Shown here piece after piece: positions 44,816-55,638 of a stretch of DNA of 64,000 nucleotides. Origin of the DNA: an uncultured Lachnospiraceae bacterium. Lineage in GTDB: Bacteria > Bacillota > Clostridia > Lachnospirales > Lachnospiraceae. A program made the translations under genes and the position numbers. How positions within the stretch are numbered: the first letter of the stretch is position 1; each line of letters begins with the position of its first letter. Below the pieces are notes generated by a model. The model did no database searches, had not been told where the DNA came from, and saw nothing but the letters and a program-made list of their open reading frames with translations. The DNA lies in assembly GCA_902780385.1 (NCBI GenBank), contig CACZFF010000006.1, positions 62,001-126,000 of the forward strand. Reading direction: 5' to 3'.

Positions 44816-45244
44816 TTATTCCAGAGTCTCCATCTTTCTGACCAGATCAGCAAGCTCCAGGAAGTGATCTGCTTTCATGACAGCCAGGCCCTGCGTTTCA
44901 TCTCCCAGCACCACCAGCTGGTCCCCGGCGGAAATGTCAAACAGTTTCCTTGCTTTGGCCGGGATCACGATCTGCCCCTTGTCACCTACCGTCACCAATC
45001 CGAACAGATGCTTGCCCTTAGGAGGCAGGCCCAGTCCAAGATTCTGCTCCGGTTCATAATTTGCCAGATCATCCAGCGAGACGCCGAACATCTCCGCAAG
45101 AATTCTGCATTTATCCAGATCCGGAAGGGTCTCCCCCGATTCCCATTTTGCTACGGCCTGTCTTGTTACACCGACCTTTTCCGCAACATCTTCCTGCGTC
45201 ATCTTCCTCATCTTTCGCATCTGAATGAGATTATTTTTGAACAC
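44816..45244 (-). CDS. XRE helix-turn-helix fused to an AbrB/SpoVT-like domain
   Basis: The 142-residue protein has an XRE DNA-binding domain at ~1-62 (QEDVAEKVGVTRQAVAKWESG). A swapped-hairpin AbrB-like domain follows at ~82-125 (VTVGDKGQIVIPAKARKLFDIS, then GDQLVVLGDE). Both halves can bind DNA, and AbrB domains also mediate dimerisation. The start is GTG with AGGAG upstream. It follows the acyltransferase gene by 80 bases on the same strand and may be cotranscribed. The regulated genes are not evident. Confidence 0.88.
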   Translation of the reverse strand: MFKNNLIQMRKMRKMTQEDVAEKVGVTRQAVAKWESGETLPDLDKCRILAEMFGVSLDDLANYEPEQNLGLGLPPKGKHLFGLVTVGDKGQIVIPAKARKLFDISAGDQLVVLGDETQGLAVMKADHFLELADLVRKMETLE

Positions 45245-45324
45245 TTTTCTTCTCCTATTCCTGAGGCATGTGTGATCTTTTCTTAATATGTCTTCCAGTC
45301 GCTTCGCTCCCGCCCCGGCAGCAG

Positions 45325-46407
45325 TTACCTTTTACCCTTGATTCCCAGCACTGCCCATCTGTATCCCGGAATCCGTGAAATGATTTCGTTTAGAAGATAC
45401 GCCCCCGCAAAGCCGGAAACCAGACTGAGCAGATAAACCGCCGGAGCGGGAAGAACTCCGGACCTGCCGACAAACAGACCCACAGAGGAGATGCCCAGAT
45501 AGTGGAATACATATAATCCGAAGCTTCTCCTGCTCATCCACTGTGTAAAGCGGTTGCTGAAGTCACAATATTTTGCCATCCCTCCCAGGATCGCAAGGCA
45601 GGCAAAAAATCCATACCCCAAAAACAGTACCGATCTGTTGGCGGGGACATCCGCATAGTTTTCTCCGAAATACCGCATACAGAAAAGTATGCCGAATACT
45701 GCCGCGGCGGCCGCAGGTAAAAGAAACCACCTTTTGAGAACATCAACCGCTTCATCGTGGGACAGGACAAAATATCCCAACAGAAAGACAAAGAAATACA
45801 GCCCGAACCTGTAGACAACGATGATGGGTGTGTTGAGAATCTGACCGGACCAATAGACCGGCACTGCCGTGGCAATAAGTACCGGCAGCAGAGGCAGTCC
45901 CGGCTTGCCGAAAAGCTTCCACAGACGATCCTTCTCAATCATGCGCACAAGCACGAGCAGTATCGAAAAGACCCACAGGAGCTGAATGTACCAGAGGACC
46001 CCGATCCCGCTCATCACGCAGATCAGTGCTTTGCCCGGGAAGGGAATGTCCGGTTCTCTCTCAAAGAGTCCCCCCAGGGAGACATTGACATATCCCTGTA
46101 AAAACTGAAAGGCAAAAAGTCCGATAGTAGAAGGCACCAGGTATTTTCTCGTCCTTCTCCGGATGAATCCCCCAGCAGTATGCCTGGCCAGATCAAGCCG
46201 CGCACTGATCCCGGAAACCATAAACAGCAGCATCATGAACCAGGGATATACGATGTACTGGAATATATCATAATACTGCACATCAAGCTTTGTGATCCTG
46301 CCCGCAACACCCGGGATGCCTTCCGCATTGTACATGTAAAATACGTGATATATGACCACGATCACTACCACAGCCCATTTGATGTTGTCTAAATAATATT
46401 TTCTCAT
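45325..46407 (-). CDS. Acyltransferase-3 family integral membrane protein
   Basis: The 360-residue protein begins MRKYYLDNIKWAVVVIVVIYHVFYM, whose His lies at the site of the catalytic His of acyltransferase-3 proteins. About ten membrane segments follow. These enzymes move acyl groups, often acetyl, onto extracellular sugars, lipids or antibiotics; the acceptor here is unknown. The ATG at 46407 has AGGTGG eight bases upstream; the longer frame to 46473 lacks a site. Confidence 0.85.
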   Translation of the reverse strand: MRKYYLDNIKWAVVVIVVIYHVFYMYNAEGIPGVAGRITKLDVQYYDIFQYIVYPWFMMLLFMVSGISARLDLARHTAGGFIRRRTRKYLVPSTIGLFAFQFLQGYVNVSLGGLFEREPDIPFPGKALICVMSGIGVLWYIQLLWVFSILLVLVRMIEKDRLWKLFGKPGLPLLPVLIATAVPVYWSGQILNTPIIVVYRFGLYFFVFLLGYFVLSHDEAVDVLKRWFLLPAAAAAVFGILFCMRYFGENYADVPANRSVLFLGYGFFACLAILGGMAKYCDFSNRFTQWMSRRSFGLYVFHYLGISSVGLFVGRSGVLPAPAVYLLSLVSGFAGAYLLNEIISRIPGYRWAVLGIKGKR

Positions 46408-46538
46408 AAATATCCCACCTTCGCAATTATTATTAACATCATCATAATGCAGGGGCTGGTGACTGTCTACCAACCAAACCTGACATTTCCCCCGGAATCA
46501 TGTCAGGTTCAGTTGCTTTGGATTTATTCTTCATCTTG

Positions 46539-46560
46539 CAAGACTCGCGAGCGAGTCTTG
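46539..46560. repeat. Element R3, copy 2 (perfect palindrome)
   Basis: CAAGACTCGC (46539-46548), two bases, GCGAGTCTTG (46551-46560): a perfect 10-bp inverted repeat followed by AATAAG. It is the best preserved of the three R3 sites seen (others near 26873 and 43221). Confidence 0.8.
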
Positions 46561-46579
46561 AATAAGACCCGCTCAATCA

Positions 46580-46665
46580 TCTTGCGCAGAAAAGACTCTT
46601 GCGTAATAAAGGCTTCTTGCCTGGAAAAGGCTCTTGCGCAGGAAGGGCTCTTGCGCAGGAAAGAA
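46580..46665. repeat. Five tandem 17-18-bp units after the ATP synthase operon
   Basis: Units beginning TCTTGCGCAGGAA run at 46580-46596, 46597-46614, 46615-46631, 46632-46648 and 46649-46665. The array touches the atpC terminator and lies next to R3. Confidence 0.9.
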
Positions 46666-46698
46666 AAAAACTGCCGCCGGACTTTGATCCGGCGGCAG
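46663..46698 (-). terminator. Terminator of the ATP synthase operon
   Basis: CTGCCGCCGG (46671-46680) pairs with CCGGCGGCAG (46689-46698). On the minus strand seven T residues follow. It lies 58 bases beyond the atpC stop codon. Confidence 0.95.
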
Positions 46699-46755
46699 CA
46701 GTATATCCATATATTTTTGTATAAATATTCGATTTATATATAAATGTACGGATTC

Positions 46756-47163
46756 TCAGTGTCTGGCACTGCCGATACGGACCAGTGCGCGATTGAGTTT
46801 GGACTCGGTGAGAAGTCTCGTTTCCTTGGAGAGTTTCTCTTCGCGGAGTTTAGCCTCGGCACGGACTTTGGCAGCCTCTGCGCGCTCGACATCGATATCT
46901 TCGCTCCACTCCCAGGTCGTAGGGAGCAGGTGGCATTCGTTGTCCATCATAGAGCACATGCCACCGATGCAGGCTGCGGTGCGTTCCGACCCGTCTTCAA
47001 GGACGACATGGGCGGTTCCCATTCCGACAGCTGTGCAATAGTTGATGTGCCGTGCAAGGATGGCGAGATCGCCGTGCGTGGAACGAAACATCAGACGCTG
47101 TACGTCCCCTTCAAAAGCGAGACCGTCCACCGTGACAATCTTCAGATGGAAGGTATTTGCCAT
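46756..47163 (-). CDS. atpC: ATP synthase F1 subunit epsilon
   Basis: The 135-residue protein has the N-terminal beta sandwich (TFHLKIVTVDGLAFEGDVQRLMFRSTHGDLAILARH) and a C-terminal helical hairpin rich in Arg, Ala and Glu. The subunit couples the central stalk to the c ring and can inhibit ATP hydrolysis. AAAGGAGG precedes the ATG. It is the last gene of the operon, 15 bases after atpD and followed by a terminator. Confidence 0.95.
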   Translation of the reverse strand: MANTFHLKIVTVDGLAFEGDVQRLMFRSTHGDLAILARHINYCTAVGMGTAHVVLEDGSERTAACIGGMCSMMDNECHLLPTTWEWSEDIDVERAEAAKVRAEAKLREEKLSKETRLLTESKLNRALVRIGSARH

Positions 47164-47178
47164 GGGATGTCTCCTCCT

Positions 47179-48641
<1,463 letters not shown>

Positions 48642-48722
48642 GATAGGATCATCGATCCCGGTGCCATGTGCTATGAGCCCTGCACCGGATCGTTATTGTA
48701 GATAGTCTAAGCTGCGCGTCTG

Positions 48723-49586
48723 TTATGCTCCCTCTGCACCGGCCACGATCTCCGTGATCTCCTGCGTGATGCTTGCCTGTCTCGCACGGTTGTAGTAGAG
48801 ACTGAGCTTTTCAATCATCTCACCCGCATTGTCCGTCGCGGCCTCCATGGCCGTGCGGCGTGCCGCCAGTTCACTGGCGACCGAAACGTTGATACTGGTG
48901 TACAGGATTCCCGCCAGATATTCGGGAACGATCGTATTGAAGACTTCTTCCCCGGAGGGCTCGTACAAAATCAGGTCTTTGGTAGCAGGCGTGTCATCCA
49001 GCTCAGGATTCTCGAAATCTGACAGCGGCAGAAGCGCACTGGATTTCGGTACCTGGGACATCATGGAAACAAAGTTGGTGTAGCACATGGACACATGTCC
49101 GAACTGTCCTGCCTCATAGGCCTCACACACGGACTTGGCAATACGGAAGCACTCTGAAATGGTCACTTTTGCAACCTCCGCATATGCATCCGTAAAGATT
49201 TCCGCGTTCCTGTGACGGAAGTACTCCACTGCTTTTTTTCCGATCGGAAGGACCGCATACTCATATCCCTCCACCTCTTTCTCCATGAACTTGAACAGGT
49301 TTGCATTGTATCCGCCCGCAAGTCCTCTGTCGCCGGCAATGACGACAAAAAGGCGTTTGGGATTGGTACCCGGTTTTGTAAAAGGAGACTGAAAGTCCGT
49401 ATTTTCATTGGCGATCTTGGCGAGAGTACCCTTCATGGTGCGGAGATAAGGCTTGCTCTGCATCGCTTTATCCTTGGCTTTTCTGAGCTTGGAAGCGGCG
49501 ACCAGCTGCATGGCCTTGGTGATCTGCATGGTATTCTGAACGCTTTTGATCCGCAGCTTGACTGCTTTCATATTAGCAGCTGCCAT
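48723..49586 (-). CDS. atpG: ATP synthase F1 subunit gamma
   Basis: The 287-residue central-stalk subunit has the paired terminal helices of the family: VKLRIKSVQNTMQITKAMQLVAASKLRKA at the N terminus and MEAATDNAGEMIEKLSLYYNRARQASITQEITEIVAGAEG at the end. The middle holds the Rossmann-like domain with FVVIAGDRGLAGGYNANLFK. GGAGG precedes the ATG. It starts 33 bases after atpA. Confidence 0.97.
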   Translation of the reverse strand: MAAANMKAVKLRIKSVQNTMQITKAMQLVAASKLRKAKDKAMQSKPYLRTMKGTLAKIANENTDFQSPFTKPGTNPKRLFVVIAGDRGLAGGYNANLFKFMEKEVEGYEYAVLPIGKKAVEYFRHRNAEIFTDAYAEVAKVTISECFRIAKSVCEAYEAGQFGHVSMCYTNFVSMMSQVPKSSALLPLSDFENPELDDTPATKDLILYEPSGEEVFNTIVPEYLAGILYTSINVSVASELAARRTAMEAATDNAGEMIEKLSLYYNRARQASITQEITEIVAGAEGA

Positions 49587-49619
49587 TATTATCCTCCATA
49601 AGAAAGGACTATCTGGTCC

Positions 49620-51170
49620 TTATGCCGGGCTGGCCTGGCTGTTTCCTGCGCCTTTAGCTGCGACAAAGCTGTGCGTAAAGCCTTCCAGCACGGATTTCAG
49701 CTTTTCGTCGTCTTCCTTGCTGAGCGCACCGGTCTCTCGGATCGCTTTCATGACTGCGATGGCATCGGGATCCTGGGTCAGGCGCCTGTTCAGCTGCTCC
49801 TGATACTCTGCGATATCCGCCACCTCGACGTCCTTGAGGATACCGTTGACGGTTGCGTACAGGATCGCGACCTGGTTCTCGACTTCCCACGGCACGTTCT
49901 TGCCCTGCTTGAGGACTTCTACGATACGTTCGCCCTGTGCAAGACGGGACTTGGTGTCCTCGTCCAGGTCTGAGCCGAACTGGGCGAAACTCTGCAGCTC
50001 TCTGTACTGGGAGTAGACCAGCTTCAGAGTACCGGCGACCTTCTTCATGGCCTTGATCTGGGCGTTGCCGCCGACTCGGGAGACAGAGATACCGGGGTTG
50101 ATCGCAGGCATGATACCGGAGTGGAAAAGTTCGGTCTCAAGGAAGATCTGTCCGTCTGTGATGGAAATGACGTTGGTCGGGATATAGGCCGAGACGTCGC
50201 CCGCCTGTGTCTCGATGATGGGAAGGGCTGTCAGTGAACCGCCTCCCAGCTCATCGGAGAGCTTGGCCGCACGCTCAAGAAGTCTTGAGTGCAGATAGAA
50301 GACGTCGCCGGGATACGCTTCACGTCCCGGAGGCCTTCTGATCAGCAGGGAGATCGCACGATAGGCGACCGCGTGCTTGGAGAGGTCATCGTAGATGATG
50401 AGGACGTGCTTGCCCTTGTTCATGAAATATTCGCCCATCGCGCAGCCCGCATAGGGGGCGATGAACTGCAACGGGGAGGGCTCGGAAGCGGTCGCCGCCA
50501 CAACGATGGTATAGGACATGGCGTCTGCGGCGCGCAGGTCGGAGACCAGACCGGCCACGGTAGATCTCTTCTGGCCGATCGCGACGTAGATGCAGATGAC
50601 GTCCTTGCCCTTCTGGTTGATGATGGTGTCCATGGCGATCGTCGTCTTACCTGTCTGACGGTCACCGATAATCAGCTCACGCTGGCCTCTGCCGATCGGG
50701 ATCATGGAGTCGATGGCCTTGATGCCTGTCTGCAGGGGCTCTTTGACCGGCTGGCGGTCAATGATGCCGGGTGCGGGGGATTCTACCGCGCGGAACTCGC
50801 TTGTGTCAATCGGGCCTGCGCCGTCGATCGGCTGGCCGATCGCGTTGACAACACGTCCGATCATGGCCTCGCCGACGGGAACGGAAACGACACGGCCTGT
50901 GCGCTTGACAGTCTGTCCCTCGCTGATACCTGTGTCCTCTCCGAACAGAACGGCTGAGACGCTGTTCTCCTCGAGGTTCTGCGCCATGCCGAACGTGCCG
51001 TCTGCGAATTCCAGCAGCTCGCCCGCCATGCAGTTCACCAGCCCGCTGACCCTGGCGATACCGTCACCGACTGTGAGGACAGTGCCGGTCTCGTTCTGGA
51101 TGATCGCATTCTCATAATATTTGATCTGACTGCGGATCACCTGGGAAATCTTCTCTGGTTTTAATTCCAT
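49620..51170 (-). CDS. atpA: ATP synthase F1 subunit alpha
   Basis: The 516-residue nucleotide-binding subunit has the Walker A motif [13 protein letters not shown] (~170-182), the arginine-finger region [20 protein letters not shown] and family segments [13 protein letters not shown] and [26 protein letters not shown] lies six bases before the ATG. The short gap upstream of it holds AT-rich sequence without structure. Confidence 0.98.
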   Translation of the reverse strand: MELKPEKISQVIRSQIKYYENAIIQNETGTVLTVGDGIARVSGLVNCMAGELLEFADGTFGMAQNLEENSVSAVLFGEDTGISEGQTVKRTGRVVSVPVGEAMIGRVVNAIGQPIDGAGPIDTSEFRAVESPAPGIIDRQPVKEPLQTGIKAIDSMIPIGRGQRELIIGDRQTGKTTIAMDTIINQKGKDVICIYVAIGQKRSTVAGLVSDLRAADAMSYTIVVAATASEPSPLQFIAPYAGCAMGEYFMNKGKHVLIIYDDLSKHAVAYRAISLLIRRPPGREAYPGDVFYLHSRLLERAAKLSDELGGGSLTALPIIETQAGDVSAYIPTNVISITDGQIFLETELFHSGIMPAINPGISVSRVGGNAQIKAMKKVAGTLKLVYSQYRELQSFAQFGSDLDEDTKSRLAQGERIVEVLKQGKNVPWEVENQVAILYATVNGILKDVEVADIAEYQEQLNRRLTQDPDAIAVMKAIRETGALSKEDDEKLKSVLEGFTHSFVAAKGAGNSQASPA

Positions 51171-51252
51171 TGTTATTCCTCTATATATGCCTCTATTTAT
51201 GTAAATAGGTATAGATATGTCCGGTTTAGTACTTTAATGCGGCTGCAGCCGT

Positions 51253-51792
51253 TTAAAGTACGGTTTCTGTGACTCTCCTGCGGAGCTCGTCCAGCCTGCC
51301 GCCGACGGTTCCGTCGTACAGCTTTCCGTCGAGTTCGACGCTCAGGCCGCCCAGGACCTTTGCGTTCACTTTCCGGGACAGCAGGACTTTCTTTCCGCTG
51401 AGCTTCTCCAGTTTGGCCTGCAGCGCGGACGCCTGCTCGTCATTGAGCGGAACTGCGCTGATCACAGTCGCCTCAGAGATTCCGTGATCCTTGTTATAGG
51501 AACTGCGGTAGGTGCTGCAGCAGGTCGAAAAACCTCGCAGCATCCCCTTCTCCACGAGAATCTTGAGAAAGTTCAGCAGATAAGGATGGATCTGTCCGCC
51601 GAAGGCCTCATCCAGCAGCTGAGTACGGTTCTTGACCGGGATCGAGGGTTCGCAGAGAAGCGTGATATAATCGGGATTCTCCGCGAAAATACCGCGGACC
51701 GCATCCAGCTCCTCCATGATCTGGTCATCGGCCTTTTCCTCAACAGCCAGATCATACAGGCTCTGCCCGTAAAGACCCCATGCTGTCGTCAT
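51253..51792 (-). CDS. atpH: ATP synthase F1 subunit delta
   Basis: The 179-residue peripheral-stalk subunit has the N-terminal helical bundle (GLYGQSLYDLAVEEKADDQI) and the C-terminal signature LRGFSTCCSTYRSSYNKDHGISEATVISAVPL. It links the b subunits to the top of F1. The start codon overlaps the atpF stop codon by four bases (ATGA), a sign of translational coupling. Confidence 0.95.
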   Translation of the reverse strand: MTTAWGLYGQSLYDLAVEEKADDQIMEELDAVRGIFAENPDYITLLCEPSIPVKNRTQLLDEAFGGQIHPYLLNFLKILVEKGMLRGFSTCCSTYRSSYNKDHGISEATVISAVPLNDEQASALQAKLEKLSGKKVLLSRKVNAKVLGGLSVELDGKLYDGTVGGRLDELRRRVTETVL

Positions 51793-52292
51793 GATGCCTC
51801 TCCTACATTCTTGATAAATTCATCAATGAGTCTCTTGTGGTCGGCTTCATCGATCTCTTTCTCGACAACCTTGCCGGCAATATCCATTGCCAGTCCGCCG
51901 ATCTCATTCTTGACCTCATTGATCGCTTTCTTGCGCTCCTGCGCGATATCGGCTTCCGCCTGCGCCTTGATGCCGGCGGCCTTTGCCTGGGCCTCCTGCA
52001 CCAGTTCATCGGCGCGGCCCTGGGCCTCTTTCTGTGCACTCTGCACGATTCTGGCAGCCTCTTCGCGCGCTTTTGCAATGCCGGACTCGTACTGGTTCTT
52101 CAGATCATCCGCTTCTTCCTTAGCCTGACGGGCATCCTGGATCTCCTTGTCCGCCGCCTGTCTCCTCTTCTCGAGGATCTCATTGATGGGCTTAAACAGG
52201 AATCTCTTGATCAGATATAACTGAATCATCAGGTTCAGGAACTGGGCGACCATAGTCCACGGTACGAGTGTAACCAGTGGCTGTGTATTCAT
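51789..52292 (-). CDS. atpF: ATP synthase F0 subunit b
   Basis: The 167-residue protein has one N-terminal membrane helix (WTMVAQFLNLMIQLYLIKRFLF, ~12-33) followed by a long charged helix rich in Ala, Glu, Lys and Gln that forms the peripheral stalk dimer. GGAGG precedes the ATG. The 131-base gap from atpE contains degenerate tandem repeats. Confidence 0.95.
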   Translation of the reverse strand: MNTQPLVTLVPWTMVAQFLNLMIQLYLIKRFLFKPINEILEKRRQAADKEIQDARQAKEEADDLKNQYESGIAKAREEAARIVQSAQKEAQGRADELVQEAQAKAAGIKAQAEADIAQERKKAINEVKNEIGGLAMDIAGKVVEKEIDEADHKRLIDEFIKNVGEAS

Positions 52293-52312
52293 ACCTTTCC
52301 TCCATGGATTTT

Positions 52313-52375
52313 GGCTTTTCGCTTTTAACTGTCGGCTTTTCGCTGTCAGCTTCCCGCTGTCAGCTTAAAGCGGCC
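52313..52375. repeat. Degenerate tandem repeat between atpE and atpF
   Basis: GGCTTTTCGC, TGTC and GCTTCCCGCTGTCA units of 21, 15 and 14 bases follow each other at 52313-52333, 52334-52348 and 52349-52362, then decay. It lies in the transcribed gap just upstream of the atpF ribosome binding site. Confidence 0.65.
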
Positions 52376-52423
52376 GGCTCTGCGCATTTTCTGATTATCT
52401 TTGCGCTTATCCTTTGAGCCGGA

Positions 52424-52738
<315 letters not shown>

Positions 52739-52760
52739 CTAAAATTGTATTCAGAAAAAA

Positions 52761-52953
52761 GATTCAAATTTCAAAAAAGATTCAAATTTCAATTTCATAA
52801 AATCCGATCGCTTTTTGAAATTGTTCAAGTTGATTTTGTTCAGGTTGAATGATTCAATTTGAAATTGTTCAGGTTGATTTTTTTCAGAGTTCATAACAGC
52901 CCCGACAGTAACTGCCTTTGCAATAGCTGCCTTTGCAATAACTGTCTTTGCAG
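52761..52953. repeat. Tandem and direct repeats filling the atpB-atpE gap
   Basis: Three sets are present: 18-bp units at 52761-52778 and 52779-52796 (GATTCAAATTTC core); a 21-base direct repeat at 52816-52836 and 52860-52880 (TGAAATTGTTCAGGTTGATTT, one mismatch); and 15-bp units at 52909-52923, 52924-52938 and 52939-52953 (TAACTGCCTTTGCAA type). Together they make up most of this 334-base gap inside the operon; no gene is visible. Confidence 0.88.
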
Positions 52954-53038
52954 AAACTATCGATATTGTGACAGTTTCCTCTGTTCTGTTTTAAACTGCT
53001 GAAAAAAGCAGCTGTGCCGTTTTCTGATGCGCTGTTTC

Positions 53039-53803
53039 TCAACCCTCCGCGGCGTTCGCGATGTACATGATGGTCAGCATTGTGAAGATAAATGCCTGCA
53101 TCGCGCCGGTGAACCAGTCGAAGTAGACCGACAGGACTGCCGGAAGACCTACACTCAGGATCGGAATGTTGCTCAGGAAATCGCCGACCGCGCCGGGAAT
53201 CAGTCCCAGTAAGGCACCGGATGCGATGGCCAGAGCCGCATAGATCAGACCGTTGATGACGATACCTGACAGGATATTGCCGAAATGACGGCAAGCCATA
53301 CTGACAGGTGTCGCAAGCTCGGACAGCATATTGAAGGGCGTCATCACGGGAATCGGTTCCGTGAATCCCTTCAGATAGCCGAGGACGCCTCCGGCCTTGA
53401 TCTTGTTGGCCGTGATCATAGCAAATACCACGATTGCCCAGGCAGCTTCCGTCGACAGGTCCGCCGTCGGACTCCGGAAAATCGGGATCAGACTGATCAG
53501 GTTCGAAACAATACTGGTGGCGAAAATTGTGGAAACAAAGGGAATCAGGCTGTCAAACTTTGTGCCTCCCGTGTTGTTCCGCACCAGGTTGGTAGCCGCT
53601 TCCACGATCATTTCCGCGATTGCCTGCCGTTTTGAGATTTTCTCCACTTTTAAATTGCGCGTCAGGAAAATGCACAGTCCCGTGATGATAAGCATGACGA
53701 TCCAGCTTACCACGATTGTCTCCGTGATCAGGATATCTCCCAGAATCGGGATCCCGGTCGGGATTCTCGCGAATATCTTCGCACCGGAAATGTCAAATTC
53801 CAT
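53039..53803 (-). CDS. atpB: ATP synthase F0 subunit a
   Basis: The 254-residue integral membrane subunit forms the ion path next to the c ring. It has about six membrane helices. The essential stator arginine is probably in SMACRHFGNILSG, near residue 175, and the later helices contain LVPGxx-like segments such as LLGLIPGAVGDFLS. AGGAGG lies about 11 bases before the ATG. It is separated from atpI by 453 bases containing repeat R1 copy 2, an unusually long interruption. Confidence 0.95.
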   Translation of the reverse strand: MEFDISGAKIFARIPTGIPILGDILITETIVVSWIVMLIITGLCIFLTRNLKVEKISKRQAIAEMIVEAATNLVRNNTGGTKFDSLIPFVSTIFATSIVSNLISLIPIFRSPTADLSTEAAWAIVVFAMITANKIKAGGVLGYLKGFTEPIPVMTPFNMLSELATPVSMACRHFGNILSGIVINGLIYAALAIASGALLGLIPGAVGDFLSNIPILSVGLPAVLSVYFDWFTGAMQAFIFTMLTIMYIANAAEG

Positions 53804-54064
53804 TCAGAAATCTCACCTCCTCCTCTTCTTCTGCAGTAAATAATTGTTGTGTGCATCTTGTAACAGTTGCGTAACGTAAGGACTGTTTACGTTTTTATAT
53901 GGCAGCACAGGCAGCAGGAACTCTGATCCCCGCTTCACTTTACTGCCGCAGACCGCTGTTCCGGTTCCGGTTCCATCCCTGTGAAAGAAAACCCCCATCA
54001 TCTTTTTCACAGATCAGGCCTTGTGCCAGTGGTTCAGCGGAAAGCTTCTATAGATATTAGATAT

Positions 54065-54182
54065 GATGTTGAGGTCAAAAGGTGGTTAAGTGAACACCGT
54101 CTCGTCAAGCTGCACAAACGCCTTGGGCACGCTCTCGCTCTACCCTCGCTGGCAGCGGTAGATACCTTTTGACCTTTACATC
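54065..54182. repeat. Dispersed modular element R1, copy 2, inside the ATP synthase operon
   Basis: It is bounded by inverted ends: 54065-54083 and 54164-54182 match at 17 of 19 bases (GATGTNNAGGTCAAAAGG). The inner 35 bases (54126-54160) match 5844-5878 exactly in reverse orientation, and 54099-54119 match 5767-5787 with one change. It lies in the atpI-atpB gap. Size and ends resemble a MITE, but no target duplication was identified. Confidence 0.85.
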
Positions 54183-54183
54183 A

Positions 54184-54226
54184 TTAGATATTCAGAATAT
54201 TAGATATTCAGAAAATATTCAGATCA
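54184..54226. repeat. Short 16-bp tandem repeat beside R1 copy 2
   Basis: TTAGATATTCAGAATA (54184-54199) and its near-identical neighbour (54200-54215) are followed by a partial third unit. The array abuts the right end of R1. Confidence 0.85.
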
Positions 54227-54256
54227 ATCATTATCCGGAACGATCATTCAGACTGT

Positions 54257-54847
54257 TCAGCCGTTTTCATGCTCCCCAGCTGATTCCTGATCAGCTGTCC
54301 CCTCCGCAGGCGCTGCCTGCAAAGGTCTTTCAGCCGGCTCCTGCACAGATGCTTTCTCCGAAACTGATTCTTGTAAAAGGGCATCCTGTCCGGCTGCATC
54401 TCCCTCTGCTCCGGGCTGAGCCGGGGACGCGGCATTTTTACCTGTGACACCCATCTTTATCCCTCGCAGCTTGATCACAAAGCCCGGAATAAAAAGAGGA
54501 ATGATGCCTGCTGCGTAGTTGAAGCAGGGCGCCACGATCGCGATGATGATCCAGATCCCCCGCATCAGCATGCGGTTGCGGTAACTGACGCGCATCATGC
54601 GGAGCGCATCGTCCCGGTTGGTGACATTCACGACATTCTGGACCGTGACCGCCATGAGAAAAAAGTTGGCGACAGCGACAGCGCCGCCGACAAGAGCTCC
54701 CAGTACCACCCTGTAGTCAAACTTGACCGATGACTCAGGGAAAATCAGATAAAAAACCAAAAACAGCGCGATCAGGACCAGACAGCCGATGCCTGTTCCT
54801 GTCGCTACCGCGACTGTTTCTTTTTTAACTGCACTCTGTAATTTCAT
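54257..54847 (-). CDS. ATP synthase subunit I (AtpI-like)
   Basis: The 196-residue protein has four membrane segments at ~17-38, ~47-67, ~96-112 and ~113-130, then a Glu/Ala/Pro-rich cytoplasmic tail of about 55 residues. AtpI-type proteins assist c-ring assembly and stability. AGGA lies just upstream of the ATG. The gene follows the AtpZ-like gene by about 80 bases. The acidic tail is longer than in most AtpI proteins. Confidence 0.8.
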   Translation of the reverse strand: MKLQSAVKKETVAVATGTGIGCLVLIALFLVFYLIFPESSVKFDYRVVLGALVGGAVAVANFFLMAVTVQNVVNVTNRDDALRMMRVSYRNRMLMRGIWIIIAIVAPCFNYAAGIIPLFIPGFVIKLRGIKMGVTGKNAASPAQPGAEGDAAGQDALLQESVSEKASVQEPAERPLQAAPAEGTADQESAGEHENG

Positions 54848-54926
54848 AAATCCTGTTTCTGTCTTTCTATATGTTTTCTATTTATTCTTTATATTCGTAA
54901 TAATAAGGCTGATCAGGCAGACCTGA

Positions 54927-55190
54927 TCATAAATGCCTGTTGTAATTCTTCTCGTTCTCACCGCGCTGCTGCTTCTTTTCCTTTCCGGTGACGGACAAAT
55001 AGACCTTATAAGCCGTCATAAAAGATGCCCCGAGTCCCAGAATCATCCCGGGAAGATAAACCCAGAGACCGACACCCAGCCGGGTGCAGAGCAGATAGCA
55101 GGCGCCCAGACACATCAGAATAGGCATGGCCAGGGACAGCCCCAGCTGAGCGAGGAGGGTCAGCTGCGCAAATATCTGATTCCACTTCAT
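54927..55190 (-). CDS. AtpZ/AtpI-family small membrane protein
   Basis: The 87-residue protein begins MKWNQIFAQLTLLAQLGLSLAMPILM and has two membrane segments (~8-32 and ~38-62), then a Lys/Gln/Glu-rich end. This matches AtpZ, a small companion of AtpI at the head of clostridial atp operons, probably involved in Mg2+ handling or F0 assembly. GGGAGG lies nine bases before the ATG at 55190. It is probably the first gene of the operon; a candidate promoter lies about 100 bases upstream. Confidence 0.82.
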   Translation of the reverse strand: MKWNQIFAQLTLLAQLGLSLAMPILMCLGACYLLCTRLGVGLWVYLPGMILGLGASFMTAYKVYLSVTGKEKKQQRGENEKNYNRHL

Positions 55191-55289
55191 GATGCAGACC
55201 TCCCTTTGCCGGCGGGCTTGCCACATTGAAATGCGGTTTTGGAATCGATCCGCTCAGCTCCCAAGGGTTCTGAGCAGAAACCATGAGTT

Positions 55290-55298
55290 ATTGTACCA
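55290..55298 (-). promoter_or_regulatory. Candidate extended -10 promoter of the ATP synthase operon
   Basis: On the minus strand TGG TACAAT (55298-55290) forms an extended -10; no good -35 is seen 17 bases upstream. It is about 100 bases before the atpZ start codon. Confidence 0.4.
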
Positions 55299-55497
55299 TA
55301 ATTTCAAAAGAAACTCGACTCCCACAGTGTCCAATATTTCCAGTCTTTTCAAACGAATTCACAATATATTGATATCCTTTCCCGGAATCCTCAATAAAAA
55401 AGTCTTTTTCATGAATCACAAAACCAAATAAATAACACAGCAGTGTCATAACAATAGCTTTCTTGTTATAAATATATCCATAATAATCTTCGTTACA

Positions 55498-55638
55498 GTA
55501 CACGCCCCTTCGAAGGGCGTGTACATGTAACGCTGCGCGCGGCGATTACAATGCGCATATGCGCCGCCGCGCGCCATACAACTCGGGTTTTGCGCGAAAA
55601 AACCGCGCAAAACTCCTCGAATTCCAGGTGGGTCTGTA
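55498..55638. repeat. Highly structured block with R2 copy B
   Basis: A 10-bp hairpin (GTACACGCCC at 55498-55507 with 55515-55524) is followed by a G/C hairpin (GCGCGCGGCG at 55535-55544 with 55565-55574) that encloses ATGCGCAT. R2 copy B follows (55576-55638: CGGGTTTTGCGCG, CCGCGCAAAACTCC, CCAGGTGGG). The flanks (55300-55497 and 55640-55920) are AT-rich and show no supported gene. Confidence 0.75.

Noticed and set aside
53813-54010. 65-residue minus-strand frame between atpI and atpB with AAGG upstream
   Set aside because: Residue composition is atypical and it lies in a repeat-rich gap; no family resemblance.
55288-55503. 71-residue minus-strand frame upstream of the atp promoter
   Set aside because: It has no ribosome binding site and begins within a G/C hairpin; likely chance in AT-rich DNA.
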